Of a stretch of 62,988 nt of DNA, positions 16,626-26,296 are shown in pieces. The notes under the pieces are model-generated. The model was not told where the DNA came from and ran no database searches. It saw only the letters and a program-made list of their open reading frames with translations. Position numbers and translations under genes: made by a program. Source of the DNA: Pelagibacterales bacterium SAG-MED28 (GTDB taxonomy: Bacteria; Pseudomonadota; Alphaproteobacteria; Pelagibacterales; Pelagibacteraceae). The stretch lies in assembly GCA_014653835.1 (NCBI GenBank), contig JACWDY010000005.1:1-62988 (forward strand), read 5' to 3'. Numbering within the stretch: the first letter of the stretch is position 1; every line of letters starts with the position of its first letter.

Positions 16626-18761
16626 ATGAAGTTTTTTTTATTAGCAGCATTTATAATAATTTCTTTCAATAACAAAGTCGAAGCTAATTGCAACATAACT
16701 ATCTCTTCTGATACTACACAGGGTTCATTAGATTGTGCAGATGACCAAACCATGACAGTTAATGAAGGTGTAACTTGGGCTGGTACAGTAAAAAAAATGA
16801 TTGATGTAGAGGATGATGATGGTTTTACATTAAATAATAATGGAACAATAGATGGTACTAATTTTAGTATGCTTTTTTTTTCAGATACAGCTAACTCTTC
16901 AATTGTAAATAATGGAACGATTAATGGAATAGCTGAAGTCATCATAATTAATGGTACCAGAGGAGATTTTAGTATAACAAATACTGGAACAATTTCCTCA
17001 GAAAATCACGCAGCAATTAGTAGTTATGAAAGTGTAGTGTCTGGAAATGTTACTTTAAATAATAGTGGGCTTATCACGGGAAACGGAGTAAGTGGCAGCC
17101 AGACAACTCATAATCCTGTTTGGATTGGATTAATTAACCTTGGACACTGCTCATCTGAAAGTCACGAGGCTCATTGTACAGGCAATGATGATGCCGATGG
17201 TACCGGAAGTCATACAGTTATAAATACTGGAAGAATAGAGCAGGAAGGCAGAGGAGCATTTGCACTAAGATTTAACAATAGAGTAAATAATACAATAACT
17301 ACCTCAGGAACAATCTATGGAGGACCAGAGCAAGCATGGACCGTAGACGGCTCTGGCAGTTCACGAAGAATTGGTATGGATATCATGGTTATTAAATGTG
17401 ATGACACACCTCACTGGGACTCATGTGGACCTTCAGGAAGTGGTAAAACGACAATAAATATTGAAAAAGGTGCGCAATTTAGAAATGGTATAGATTTTAA
17501 TGGAACCAAAGGTGAAATTGTTATTGGAGCCGAAATTAATAGAGATCTCGAAATAAGAATATTTGATTATGTACAAGAACATGCTGATAATTTAACGATT
17601 ACAAATAACTCTGAACATGAAGTTACTCTGACTGAACAGGTTTTAACTTTCTCAAATGGTGATAATAATGTTTGGGGAAACATAACACCTTCTAGAGCAG
17701 TTGAAGCTGCATCGAAAAGAACGAAGAATCACTCAGGGAAAGGAGATGAAGCTTTAGGTGATGTAGCAGAGTATTATAACGCGGGTATAGATGGAATTCT
17801 AATTATTAAAGGTGAAAGACTCGAGGTGAGTCAGAATAATCGAAAATTCCGTTCAGAAAATACTCTAACTAAATTTAGAAACTTTTATAACGCAGCTAAT
17901 AATATAGGATATAACTCCCAACGTTGCTCAACACTAGATGAAAATAGAGATGATGAAGATTTAAAAGATTGTAATACTGGTTTTGTAAAAATGTTTAATA
18001 GTTTTCAAGAAAGAAATCATGTTTATGAGGGTCGTAATTTTGGTGGTGTTGGGATGAATTCTCCAATATTTTTAAATGATAGTCTTGTGAGCAATACTTT
18101 TTTTGGTTACTCAAGACAAAACAATAATTTTGAAGATAGGACAAGCACTGATAACGATAATTTTACATTTGGAATAAAAAATTCTTACCAAAACGCAGGT
18201 TTTGAGGCCTCTCTGACACCACTTGTTGGATTAAGCCTTCAAAGAAATGAAGATTTTGATACTGATAAAAGCCAGACTATTAGAAAAACTTTTTTGAGTG
18301 AATTTGCTGGTATCAATGCTAAAATTTCTAATAACTTTGAACAGGATGAAAATAATTTTTTTACTTTAGGATTTGAAAGTTCATTTAGCGCTCAAAGATA
18401 TCCAGAGTACATTTCCCAATTTACTGATGGTGAATTAAAAGTAAAAGAAAGTTTTGATCAATTATTAAGTGGTACTATTGAAGCAGCATATACAAATATA
18501 TTACCTCAAAACGATATATTAGGAAAAATTTACTTAGGCGGCAGCGGTTTCAAAAATTACAATAAAAAAATTGGAGTTTCAGCTAGAGGTTTTAATTCTG
18601 ATGTTAAAAATAATGGGAACGAAACCTCGTCTGGTTATCACGCTGGAGTTTCTTTATTAAAAAAAAGCAAGAATTTTAATTTTGAGATTGATTTTAGATA
18701 CGAAGATCAAGAGGGATTGATAGATAAAATTGCTAGTTTAACATTAAATAGAAGATTCTAA
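16626..18761 (+). CDS. autotransporter-like surface protein
   Basis: A 711-residue protein: signal peptide (about 1-20), a passenger of short N-x-G-x-I type beta-solenoid repeats (NNGTIDGT, NNGTINGI, TNTGTISS, NNSGLITG, INTGRIEQ, about 60-330), and a C-terminal beta barrel of about 270 residues ending in the aromatic RRF, as outer-membrane autotransporters do. The passenger and linker contain three Cys pairs framing His/Asp-rich loops (near residues 178-188, 258-267 and 437-453), unusual for classical autotransporters, which avoid cysteines. It closes the pilus island, so a surface adhesin is likely but unproven. It converges on gpmA with 19 bases between. Confidence 0.8.
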   Translation: MKFFLLAAFIIISFNNKVEANCNITISSDTTQGSLDCADDQTMTVNEGVTWAGTVKKMIDVEDDDGFTLNNNGTIDGTNFSMLFFSDTANSSIVNNGTINGIAEVIIINGTRGDFSITNTGTISSENHAAISSYESVVSGNVTLNNSGLITGNGVSGSQTTHNPVWIGLINLGHCSSESHEAHCTGNDDADGTGSHTVINTGRIEQEGRGAFALRFNNRVNNTITTSGTIYGGPEQAWTVDGSGSSRRIGMDIMVIKCDDTPHWDSCGPSGSGKTTINIEKGAQFRNGIDFNGTKGEIVIGAEINRDLEIRIFDYVQEHADNLTITNNSEHEVTLTEQVLTFSNGDNNVWGNITPSRAVEAASKRTKNHSGKGDEALGDVAEYYNAGIDGILIIKGERLEVSQNNRKFRSENTLTKFRNFYNAANNIGYNSQRCSTLDENRDDEDLKDCNTGFVKMFNSFQERNHVYEGRNFGGVGMNSPIFLNDSLVSNTFFGYSRQNNNFEDRTSTDNDNFTFGIKNSYQNAGFEASLTPLVGLSLQRNEDFDTDKSQTIRKTFLSEFAGINAKISNNFEQDENNFFTLGFESSFSAQRYPEYISQFTDGELKVKESFDQLLSGTIEAAYTNILPQNDILGKIYLGGSGFKNYNKKIGVSARGFNSDVKNNGNETSSGYHAGVSLLKKSKNFNFEIDFRYEDQEGLIDKIASLTLNRRF

Positions 18762-18780
18762 TTCCAATAATATTTCTTCT

Positions 18781-19494
18781 TTAAATAACAATTTCTTTAG
18801 ACCGAATTTTATCTAAATAAAAGTTTTTGTTAATTTTTAATTTATTATCTAATTCGATTACAAGCGGGTTTCCTGTAGGTATTTCTAATTGATTAATTTT
18901 GCCATCAGATATGTTAAATAAATATTTACACAGTGCTCTAAGCGAATTTCCATGCGCTGAAATTAAAATATTTCTATTTTCTAACAAATTTTTTTTTATC
19001 TCGCTTTCAAAAAATGGAACGACCCTGTCATAGGTATCTTTTAAAGACTCGGTAAAAGGAGTCATACCAACTGGTATACTTGAGTTTAAAGGACTAAATA
19101 AAGTTTGATACTCACTCTCTGCATTCATGGGAGGTGGTGCTATATCCCAAGATCTTCTATATTTTTTAAATTGCTCTTCCCCAATTTCTTTTTTTGTTTC
19201 CTCCTTATTCAGACCTGTTAAAGATCCGTAGTGTCGTTCATTAAGCTGCCAAGCAGTGTTAAACTTTAGTTCTAAATTGTTTATTTTAAGAATCGTTGTT
19301 AAAGTTTTTATAGCTCTTTTTAAATATGAGGTATAGGAGACATCAATTTTAATTTTTAATTCTTTAATTAATTCACCAGATTTTTCTGCTTCTTTAATTC
19401 CTTTATTTGAGAGATCAACATCTACCCAGCCTGTAAATCTATTTTCAGCATTCCAAACACTTTGACCATGTCGAGTGAGAATTAATTTAGTCAT
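18781..19494 (-). CDS. gpmA: 2,3-bisphosphoglycerate-dependent phosphoglycerate mutase
   Basis: A 237-residue cytoplasmic enzyme interconverting 3- and 2-phosphoglycerate. The N-terminal LTRHGQSVWNAENRFTGW carries the catalytic phosphohistidine (His9), NERHYGSLTGLNKEE is the conserved substrate loop, and ISAHGNSLRAL the second active-site histidine. Length is normal for the dPGM family. It is transcribed alone, divergent from the VanZ-like gene with very little space for two promoters. Confidence 0.95.
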   Translation of the reverse strand: MTKLILTRHGQSVWNAENRFTGWVDVDLSNKGIKEAEKSGELIKELKIKIDVSYTSYLKRAIKTLTTILKINNLELKFNTAWQLNERHYGSLTGLNKEETKKEIGEEQFKKYRRSWDIAPPPMNAESEYQTLFSPLNSSIPVGMTPFTESLKDTYDRVVPFFESEIKKNLLENRNILISAHGNSLRALCKYLFNISDGKINQLEIPTGNPLVIELDNKLKINKNFYLDKIRSKEIVI

Positions 19495-19534
19495 TATATT
19501 TAATTTAATTATTATGTACTATATTAAATTGATA

Positions 19535-19915
19535 ATGAAAAACAGTATATTAAAACTATTAGAATATGTTTATTATTTTTCGTTAATTATTTTATTCATT
19601 TTATATTTATATCCTGGGAGTTTAATAGGATATTTTTTATATGGAAATTTAGAACAACAACCGAACTTAATACCCAATCCGATAGGAACCTCAATTAACC
19701 ATTTAATTTTTTTTAGTTACATTACAACATTAGCATTAATTATTAGATCAAAAGCTGTAAATATTTTTACCGATTATAAAATGATTCTCTTTATATCTTT
19801 TATTTTAGAAATTTTACACTTTGTAATCCCTAATAGAGCTTTTGAGTTTTATGATTTAATAGCAAATATACTGGGCGTTCTGATAATTATATTTATTAAA
19901 AGATTTATAAAATGA
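19535..19915 (+). CDS. VanZ-like small membrane protein
   Basis: About 126 residues with four hydrophobic helices. The arrangement (LYPGSLIGYFLYG, an NHLIFF helix, ILEILHFVIPNRAFEFYDLIANILGV) fits the VanZ-like family, in which acidic and polar residues lie in the last two helices; function in these bacteria is unknown. The frame is open back to 19475, overlapping gpmA, but starts at 19514 or 19535 avoid the overlap and place the first helix sensibly. It overlaps the nuclease gene by 4 bases (ATGA). Confidence 0.65.
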   Translation: MKNSILKLLEYVYYFSLIILFILYLYPGSLIGYFLYGNLEQQPNLIPNPIGTSINHLIFFSYITTLALIIRSKAVNIFTDYKMILFISFILEILHFVIPNRAFEFYDLIANILGVLIIIFIKRFIK

Positions 19916-20415
19916 TTAAATTACTCTTAAATTTTTTAATTATATTTTTCTTAGTTCAAAATTTAAACTCTGAAGAAATTTATGGTACGCCAAAAATAAT
20001 TGATGGAGACACAGTCCATATTAATTCCAAAAAAATAAGACTAGAGGGTATTGACGCTCCAGAAATAAGACAGCAATGTCAAAAAGTCTTTTTAAAAATT
20101 TCAGCAATTATTGGATTTAGCTTTAAAAAGAATTATTCTTGCGGGGTTATATCGAAAAAGAAATTGGTAGATAAGATTAACAAGTCTCAAATAAACTGTA
20201 TTTCATCAGGACGTGATCGCTACAAGCGGTACTTAGCAACTTGCTATAAAGATAAAATTAATCTGAATAAATGGATGGTTAGAAATGGCTTAGCCGTAGC
20301 TTATAAAAGGTATTCAAAAGATTACCTTGGAGATGAAATATACGCAAAAGAAAACAAACTCGGTTTGTGGAAGGGATCTTTTGAAAGACCAGAAAAATGG
20401 AGAAAGCTTAATTAA
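19912..20415 (+). CDS. secreted thermonuclease-like (SNase domain) protein
   Basis: A 167-residue exported protein with a signal peptide (about 1-20) and a staphylococcal-nuclease fold. Visible motifs are IIDGDTVHI (calcium-binding Asp), IRLEGIDAPEIRQQC (catalytic Arg and Asp), DRYKRYLATCY and AVAYKRYSKDY, ending in the family's ENKLGLWKGSFERPEKWR. Such enzymes cleave DNA or RNA outside the cytoplasm. It is coupled to the VanZ-like gene by a 4-base overlap. Extracellular nucleic-acid degradation for phosphate or nucleotide scavenging is a reasonable inference. Confidence 0.88.
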   Translation: MIKLLLNFLIIFFLVQNLNSEEIYGTPKIIDGDTVHINSKKIRLEGIDAPEIRQQCQKVFLKISAIIGFSFKKNYSCGVISKKKLVDKINKSQINCISSGRDRYKRYLATCYKDKINLNKWMVRNGLAVAYKRYSKDYLGDEIYAKENKLGLWKGSFERPEKWRKLN

Positions 20416-20428
20416 ATTTTAGTATAAG

Positions 20429-20451
20429 TTTTTAAGTGATTCACTTAAAAA
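20429..20451. repeat. 11-bp perfect inverted repeat around a GTG start
   Basis: Arms TTTTTAAGTGA (20429-20439) and TCACTTAAAAA (20441-20451) are separated by one base. The GTG start of the downstream lipoprotein (20436) lies inside. It may be an operator or a weak bidirectional terminator; A/T content makes its RNA stem modest. Confidence 0.5.
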
Positions 20452-21035
20452 AAATTATATTTTTCTCAACTTTTTCGTTACTCGTTGCTTGTTCGTCAAT
20501 TCCTAAAAATACCCAAAATAGCTGTGCGATTTTTGAAGAGAGATACTTATGGTATAAACATGCAAAAGCATCCTATGAGAAATGGGGAGCGCCGATACAT
20601 TTACAATTAGCATTCGTAAAAAAAGAGAGTGATTTTGATTGGCTCGCTAAACCTCCAAGAAGAAAATTATTTAAAGTAATTCCATTTAAAAGACCATCAA
20701 GTTCTTTTGGTTATTCCCAGGCGGTGAAAGGTACATGGGAACAATATAAGAGAGAAACAAACAATCCATTAGCTACAAGGGTTAGATTTAAGGACTCAGT
20801 TGATTTTATTGGATGGTACATTCATAAAACTAATAAAATTTTAAGAATTTCTAAAAAAGATGCTTATAAACAATACTTGGCTTACTATAAAGGTTGGGGC
20901 GATTATAAAAATTATTCTAAAGATAAAAAAGCTATTATCTATGCAAAATCTGTAAAAGATATGGCAAATAAATATAGAAAACAATTAACGCTCTGTAAAA
21001 AGAATTTAGATAAAAATAAGTATATTATTTTTTAA
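20436..21035 (+). CDS. lytic transglycosylase-like lipoprotein
   Basis: A 199-residue lipoprotein starting at GTG (no in-frame ATG is available nearby) with lipobox LVAC at Cys19. The core shows the SLT-like pattern: HLQLAFVKKESDF with the candidate catalytic Glu, then SSSFGYSQAVKGTWEQY and a C-terminal helix-rich region (YYKGWGDYKNYS). Transglycosylases of this fold cleave peptidoglycan glycan strands. Identification is by motif only. It ends 11 bases inside the convergent efflux gene, so there is no terminator between them. Confidence 0.75.
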   Translation: MIHLKKIIFFSTFSLLVACSSIPKNTQNSCAIFEERYLWYKHAKASYEKWGAPIHLQLAFVKKESDFDWLAKPPRRKLFKVIPFKRPSSSFGYSQAVKGTWEQYKRETNNPLATRVRFKDSVDFIGWYIHKTNKILRISKKDAYKQYLAYYKGWGDYKNYSKDKKAIIYAKSVKDMANKYRKQLTLCKKNLDKNKYIIF

Positions 21036-24000
21036 GTTGTTTATTTAAATCTATCTCTACTGCATCAATTCTTTTAGTATTTTTTCCAACAATTGTATAA
21101 ATTGTTGGTATGACATAGAGTGTAAAGAAAGTAGAAAATAACATCCCTCCAAAAATAGTTATTCCAACAGTCAGTCTGCTTGCAGCACCTGGACCTGTTC
21201 CGATTATAAGAGGTAATACGCCTATAATTGTTGATAGACTTGTCATAAGAATAGGTCTTAATCTTATTGCTGCTGCCTCAAATACTGCAACTTCTATTTT
21301 TTTACCTTCTTTTCGTAATTGGTTTGCAAATTCTACAATTAAAATTCCATTTTTTGCAGAGAGACCTATTAAAATAATTAAAGCTATTTGACTGTAAACA
21401 TTTAAAGAGGAACCAACTACTAATATCCCTAATAAACCGCCTAATATTGCCATAGGAACAGTTAACATTATTGTTAAAGGATGCCTCCAACTTTCAAATT
21501 GTGCGCTCATAGCAAGATAAGCAGTGACCAAAGCTAGCGCAAAAATTACGTATAGTTCTGTATTAGTTTTTTTATATTCTTCGCTTTCACCTTTATAAGC
21601 AATTTTTGCTTGAGGTGTGTTTTGCTCAACAACATTAACCAAAAACTTCAAAGCTTCATCTAATGAATAATCTCCGACGAGTCTTGCTGAAATAGTTACA
21701 GCTTTTTGTCTATTATATCTTGCCAAGAAAGGAGACTGACCTTCTTCATCATATGCAACTAAATTTGAAATAGAAACAAGTTTATTATTATTTTTTGATC
21801 TTACAAAAACTTTACTAATACTTTCTGGCTCTTGCCTATCTTTAATATCTCCTTGTAAAATTATAGAATATTCTTTTCCATCTCGAGTAAAATTAGTTAC
21901 ACGCCTTGATCCAAATATAGTTTCAATTGTTTTACCAATGTCTTCAGTGGAAACACCTAAATCAGCAGCTTTTTTTTGATCAATTTTTACGTTCAATTGA
22001 GGTTTATTCAGATCAAAATCATCTTCGATAGAGGTTAAACCTGAGTTTTTTCTAGCCTCTTTTTTAATAATCTCTTTCCATTCAATAAGTTGCTCATATG
22101 TATTTCCTAAAACAACAAATTGTACCGGGCTTTGAACACCACCCGTCCTTATTCCTTGAGGCATAATTGGGAATGCTAATACCCCCGGTACCTTTGAAAT
22201 TTTTCCAAAAGACTCCCTCATGATTTGCACACCATGACGATCTCTTTTCTTCCATGGCTCTAGTAAAACTATGATAAATCCACTATTAACTTGTTTAGCT
22301 GATTTTCCAAATCCTGGAACTCTCATAATTAATTTTCTATATTCACCTTTTCCAACATTTGGTAGTAATAATTTTTCTATCTCCTCGGCTCTATCTTTTG
22401 TAAAATTAAATCCTGAACCTTGTGGAGCTTTTACTATCACAAAAAATGCACCTCTATCTTCAGGCGCTATTAATTCTTTCTTAGTAAAATTAAAAAAAAA
22501 TAAAGTTAATGCCAAAGTAGCTAATAAAAACATAGTAATCGTTGTTCTCTTTTTTATCCAACCGAGTAAAGAAACCTTATAAAGGTGGGTAAGGTTTTTT
22601 AAAAATTTTTCAAATTTAAGAACAATTTTAGATTTATTCATTTTTGGTTTTAAAAATTTGCTTGCCAGCATCGGACTTAAAGATAAAGCAACAAAACTTG
22701 AAATAATTACTGCAGATGCAAGTGTAATTGCAGTCTGGGTAAACAATACGCCTGTAATGCCCTTAATAAAAATTAAGGGAACAAATACCGCCACTAAAAC
22801 CACAGTTGTTGCAATGATTGCAAATGAAACTTGTTTAGCTCCTTTAAATGCCGCAACAAGAGGCGTGTCTCCCAATTCTATTCTTCTTACAATATTTTCA
22901 AGCATTACTATCGCGTCATCAACCACAATTCCAATAGCCAGAACCAAAGCCATTAACGTGAAAAGATTTATTGAAAAATCGAAAATATAAATAGCCAAGA
23001 AAGTTGAAATTAACGATACTGGTAAAGCCACAAGAGGGACTACTAACGCTCTTATATTTCCTAAAAATAAATAAATTATTATGGTTACTAAAATTAAAGC
23101 TATAAAAAGAGTTTTATAAACTTCTTTAATTGCAGCTTTTATATAATTACTTCTATCGAATGAAACTTCTAATGTAGTGCCCGGAGGCAAACTTGGCTTG
23201 AGCTCTTCTATCTTCTTTTTGATTCCCTTTGCAACGGCTATCGTATTAGCATCTGATTGCTGGTAGATTCCTATTCCTACCACTTGTTTACCATTTCCTT
23301 TAAATAAAGTTCGTGTAGATTCTGCTCCTAATTCTACTCTAGCAACATCAGAAAGTGTTATAATAGATCCATCGGCAGCTCTTTTTAAGGGTAAGTTTTT
23401 ATAGTTTTCTAAATTACTATATGGCTTATCCAGTTTGATTGTTAAGTCTACATCTCTAGACTCTATTCTTCCTGCTGGAAATTCTACATTTTCTTTTCTT
23501 AAAACGTTCTCTACTTCTTGTGTTGTCAAATCTCTTGCCGCAAGCGCTATTGGATCTAGCCAAACTCTTAAGGATAATTCTCTTTGACCCCCCAATCTAA
23601 CCCTTCCTACACCATCAACAGTGGAAAAAGTGTCAGTTAAATATCTATCTGCATAATCAGTAAGTTCTAAATCTGTCATTGTTTCAGAATTAAAAGATAA
23701 CCACATAGTTGTTCGCATACCCGCGCTCTGTTTAAAAATTTCAGGTTGTTCGGCACCATCAGGAAGATTATCTAAAACTCTAGAAACAGAACTCCTTACA
23801 TCATTTGCTACATCATTTAAGTCCAAGTCAGTTTCAAACGTTAGAGTTATCCTAGAACTTTCATCTTCACTAAAAGAATCAATTGTTTCTAAACCAGGTG
23901 TGCCTCCAACAAAATCTTCAATTTTTTGTGTAATTTGTGTATCAACTATCTCTGCTGAGGCACCTTTATATTCAGTTTGTATTGTAACTACCGGAGGCTG

Positions 24001-24120
24001 AACATCTGGCAGTTCATCAGTAGGAATTTCTTGAAATGTTACTAACCCGAAGATTACCAAGATTAAACTCATTACTGAAGCTACAACAGGTCTTTTAATA
24101 GATAGGTCAGTTAAGAACAT
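21025..24120 (-). CDS. RND-family efflux pump, inner-membrane transporter (AcrB-like)
   Basis: A 1031-residue protein with the RND plan: a transmembrane helix at the N-terminus (LSIKRPVVASVMSLILVIFG), a large periplasmic loop, six helices, a second periplasmic loop and five more helices. Signature pieces are FTLMALVLAIGIVVDDAIVM with paired Asp in TM4, and ALIILIGLSAKNGILIVEFA in TM10. It exports hydrophobic compounds by proton antiport, together with the adaptor encoded directly upstream (no gap: stop then ATG). No outer-membrane TolC gene is adjacent. Confidence 0.93.
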   Translation of the reverse strand: MFLTDLSIKRPVVASVMSLILVIFGLVTFQEIPTDELPDVQPPVVTIQTEYKGASAEIVDTQITQKIEDFVGGTPGLETIDSFSEDESSRITLTFETDLDLNDVANDVRSSVSRVLDNLPDGAEQPEIFKQSAGMRTTMWLSFNSETMTDLELTDYADRYLTDTFSTVDGVGRVRLGGQRELSLRVWLDPIALAARDLTTQEVENVLRKENVEFPAGRIESRDVDLTIKLDKPYSNLENYKNLPLKRAADGSIITLSDVARVELGAESTRTLFKGNGKQVVGIGIYQQSDANTIAVAKGIKKKIEELKPSLPPGTTLEVSFDRSNYIKAAIKEVYKTLFIALILVTIIIYLFLGNIRALVVPLVALPVSLISTFLAIYIFDFSINLFTLMALVLAIGIVVDDAIVMLENIVRRIELGDTPLVAAFKGAKQVSFAIIATTVVLVAVFVPLIFIKGITGVLFTQTAITLASAVIISSFVALSLSPMLASKFLKPKMNKSKIVLKFEKFLKNLTHLYKVSLLGWIKKRTTITMFLLATLALTLFFFNFTKKELIAPEDRGAFFVIVKAPQGSGFNFTKDRAEEIEKLLLPNVGKGEYRKLIMRVPGFGKSAKQVNSGFIIVLLEPWKKRDRHGVQIMRESFGKISKVPGVLAFPIMPQGIRTGGVQSPVQFVVLGNTYEQLIEWKEIIKKEARKNSGLTSIEDDFDLNKPQLNVKIDQKKAADLGVSTEDIGKTIETIFGSRRVTNFTRDGKEYSIILQGDIKDRQEPESISKVFVRSKNNNKLVSISNLVAYDEEGQSPFLARYNRQKAVTISARLVGDYSLDEALKFLVNVVEQNTPQAKIAYKGESEEYKKTNTELYVIFALALVTAYLAMSAQFESWRHPLTIMLTVPMAILGGLLGILVVGSSLNVYSQIALIILIGLSAKNGILIVEFANQLRKEGKKIEVAVFEAAAIRLRPILMTSLSTIIGVLPLIIGTGPGAASRLTVGITIFGGMLFSTFFTLYVIPTIYTIVGKNTKRIDAVEIDLNKQLKK

Positions 24121-24993
24121 TTATTTTAATGGCGTAATAATTTTGACTTTAGCTTTATCTCTTACTTTAGAAACACCTTCAGCTATAACTACATCACCTT
24201 CGTTTAATCCAGATAATACTGAAACTTTTCCAAAGTTTCTTTTACCGATTTCAATATTTATTTTTTCAGCAGCATCATTATTAACTACATAAACAAAGGC
24301 TGTATTTCCTTGAACAGTCACAGCGCTTTCAGGTACTCCTATTTGATTTGTTTCGTTATAAATTATTTTAACAGTCATTAGTTGTCCTGGAATAATTTCA
24401 AAGTCTGAATTATCAACAATTATTCGTGACAGAATTGACCTAGTCGAAGGGTCTATACGAGAACTAATTGTTCCAATTTTACCCTTAAAAATTTTTTTAT
24501 ACGCTGAACTCGTTACCTCAGCTTTAAGACCACCTTTGAGAACACTAACATAATTTTCAGGAACCTTAATATCAATTATAATTTTTTTTAAATCATCAAG
24601 TGTAATAATCAAACTCTCAGAACCTAGTACACCTTGGGCTATTTCTCTTTTTCCAACTTTACCGGCAAAGTCAGCTACTATTTTTTCACCGTCTTTAAGG
24701 GTTAAAATAACTTCATCTTTTTTAACAAATCTATTTTCAATTTTGAGTTCTCCTTCAATTTCACTTGCTTGAACTCTGTATGTTTTTGAATTTTGAGCAA
24801 TGGCCGTACCAAACGTTTCTATACTATTGTAGAAAAGGGATTTCTCTACTGCCGTAACAATTACTCCAGGAGCAGGTCTAACACTAAATTTTTTTTTAAA
24901 GTGCAGTCCTATAAAATGCCTTGCAGCTATAACAGCAAATATAGCTATAAAAAAAATTATTAAAAATCCTTTGATTTTCGTAGAAGTTTTCAT
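24121..24993 (-). CDS. RND efflux periplasmic adaptor (membrane fusion protein)
   Basis: A 290-residue protein with an N-terminal anchor (about 9-28), a split lipoyl/barrel-sandwich domain (about 60-125), a beta-barrel domain (about 128-205, IDPSTRSILSRIIVDN) and a membrane-proximal domain (IGVPESAVTVQGNTAFVYVV). The alpha-helical hairpin of typical AcrA is very short or absent, so it resembles compact adaptors. It is co-transcribed with, and upstream of, the transporter. Confidence 0.88.
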   Translation of the reverse strand: MKTSTKIKGFLIIFFIAIFAVIAARHFIGLHFKKKFSVRPAPGVIVTAVEKSLFYNSIETFGTAIAQNSKTYRVQASEIEGELKIENRFVKKDEVILTLKDGEKIVADFAGKVGKREIAQGVLGSESLIITLDDLKKIIIDIKVPENYVSVLKGGLKAEVTSSAYKKIFKGKIGTISSRIDPSTRSILSRIIVDNSDFEIIPGQLMTVKIIYNETNQIGVPESAVTVQGNTAFVYVVNNDAAEKINIEIGKRNFGKVSVLSGLNEGDVVIAEGVSKVRDKAKVKIITPLK

Positions 24994-24999
24994 ATTTTA

Positions 25000-25812
25000 T
25001 TATTTTAATCCGTATTCAGCCCAAGAGCCGTCGTAAATAATAGGTTTTTTACCATTTATAAGAGAATTAGCTAGACCTAAAATACACGCAGTAACTCCTG
25101 ATCCGCAAGTAAAAGCCATTTCTTTTTCAAAAGATATATCTTTAGATTTAAAAATCTTAATTAATTCATCCTTTTTTTTAAAAGTTCTATTCTCATTAAT
25201 AATTTTTTGAAAAGGAAGATTAATTGATCCTTTAATATTTCCACTTCTAAGCTCTTTACGAGGCTCAGGTTGCAAGCCAAGAAATCTTTGCTCGCCTCTT
25301 GCATCAATTAATTGAAATTTATTTTGAGTTATATTTTCATTAACTTTACTTTTATTAATCACTAAAGAAGAATTTTCATTAGCTCTATAATTTGACTTTT
25401 CATTTTTAACAATTTCTTTTGAGACTGGACGTTTTTCTTTTACCCATTTTTCAAAATTACCATCCAAGATTGAAATAAGATCTGGGTTGTGACCAAAATA
25501 TAAAAATGTATACCAAACTCTACACGAGCTAAATACCTCAGAATTATCATAAACAATTATATGATCAGAGTTACTAATGCCTAAATTTGATACAATAATC
25601 TCCCAATCTTTTTTTGATGGAAGCATATGGGGAAGATTAGTTTTTTGATTAGAATATTTATCAATATCAAAAAAAACAGAATTAGTAATATGACTTGTCT
25701 TATATTCTTCGAAAGAGTTCCTTTTCACATTTGGGAGGTGCCAACTAGCATCTAAAATTTTTACTTTATCTAAATTTTGATTTAACCATTCCGATGAAAC
25801 TAATTGATTCAT
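25000..25812 (-). CDS. sseA: 3-mercaptopyruvate/thiosulfate sulfurtransferase
   Basis: A 270-residue two-rhodanese-domain protein. The N-terminal inactive domain begins VSSEWLNQNLDKVKILDASWHLP; the C-terminal domain has QLIDARGEQRFLG and the active-site loop CGSGVTAC (about residue 236), the form typical of mercaptopyruvate sulfurtransferases. It transfers sulfane sulfur to thiol acceptors. It shares one base with the upstream msrA and is 6 bases from the efflux adaptor gene, giving a four-gene minus-strand operon msrA-sseA-adaptor-RND. Confidence 0.92.
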   Translation of the reverse strand: MNQLVSSEWLNQNLDKVKILDASWHLPNVKRNSFEEYKTSHITNSVFFDIDKYSNQKTNLPHMLPSKKDWEIIVSNLGISNSDHIIVYDNSEVFSSCRVWYTFLYFGHNPDLISILDGNFEKWVKEKRPVSKEIVKNEKSNYRANENSSLVINKSKVNENITQNKFQLIDARGEQRFLGLQPEPRKELRSGNIKGSINLPFQKIINENRTFKKKDELIKIFKSKDISFEKEMAFTCGSGVTACILGLANSLINGKKPIIYDGSWAEYGLK

Positions 25813-26258
25813 TATTTATTTTTTTCGATATATTTTTGGTGATATTCTTCTGCCTTACAATAATTTTTAATTTTTGAGATGTTGGTCTGTATCTTTCCAT
25901 TTAACTTTTCATTAAATTGATTTAAGATTTTAGAAGCTTCTATTTTTTGTTGATCAGTTTCATAAAAAATTTCACTTCTATATTGCGTTCCAACATCAGG
26001 ATATTGCATATCTTTTTGAGTTGGGTCGTGCATTTTAAAAAATAAATCTAAAATTTTCTTATATGAGATTTTAGCTTCATCAAAAGTTAGTCTTACAACT
26101 TCAGCATGACCTGTGTTTCCAGTACAAACTTCCTCATAAGTTACATTTTGATTAGATCCTCCAGCATAACCAACTTCAGTTTCTAATATTCCTGGTTTAC
26201 CTTTAAAGTTTTCCTCAGGTTTCCAAAAACAGCCAAGAGCAAGTGTACATTTCTGCAT
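25812..26258 (-). CDS. msrA: peptide methionine-S-sulfoxide reductase
   Basis: A 148-residue enzyme with the catalytic GCFW at residues 9-12, followed by ETEVGYAGG, HAEVVRLTFDEAKISYKKIL and DVGTQYRSEIFY, all hallmark MsrA segments. It repairs oxidised methionine using thioredoxin-type reductants. It starts the minus-strand operon with sseA. The family is usually somewhat longer; here the C-terminus ends soon after CKAEEYHQKYIEKN. Confidence 0.95.
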   Translation of the reverse strand: MQKCTLALGCFWKPEENFKGKPGILETEVGYAGGSNQNVTYEEVCTGNTGHAEVVRLTFDEAKISYKKILDLFFKMHDPTQKDMQYPDVGTQYRSEIFYETDQQKIEASKILNQFNEKLNGKIQTNISKIKNYCKAEEYHQKYIEKNK

Positions 26259-26296
26259 AAGTTATTTATATATAATGAAATTGAAAGGATAGTAAA

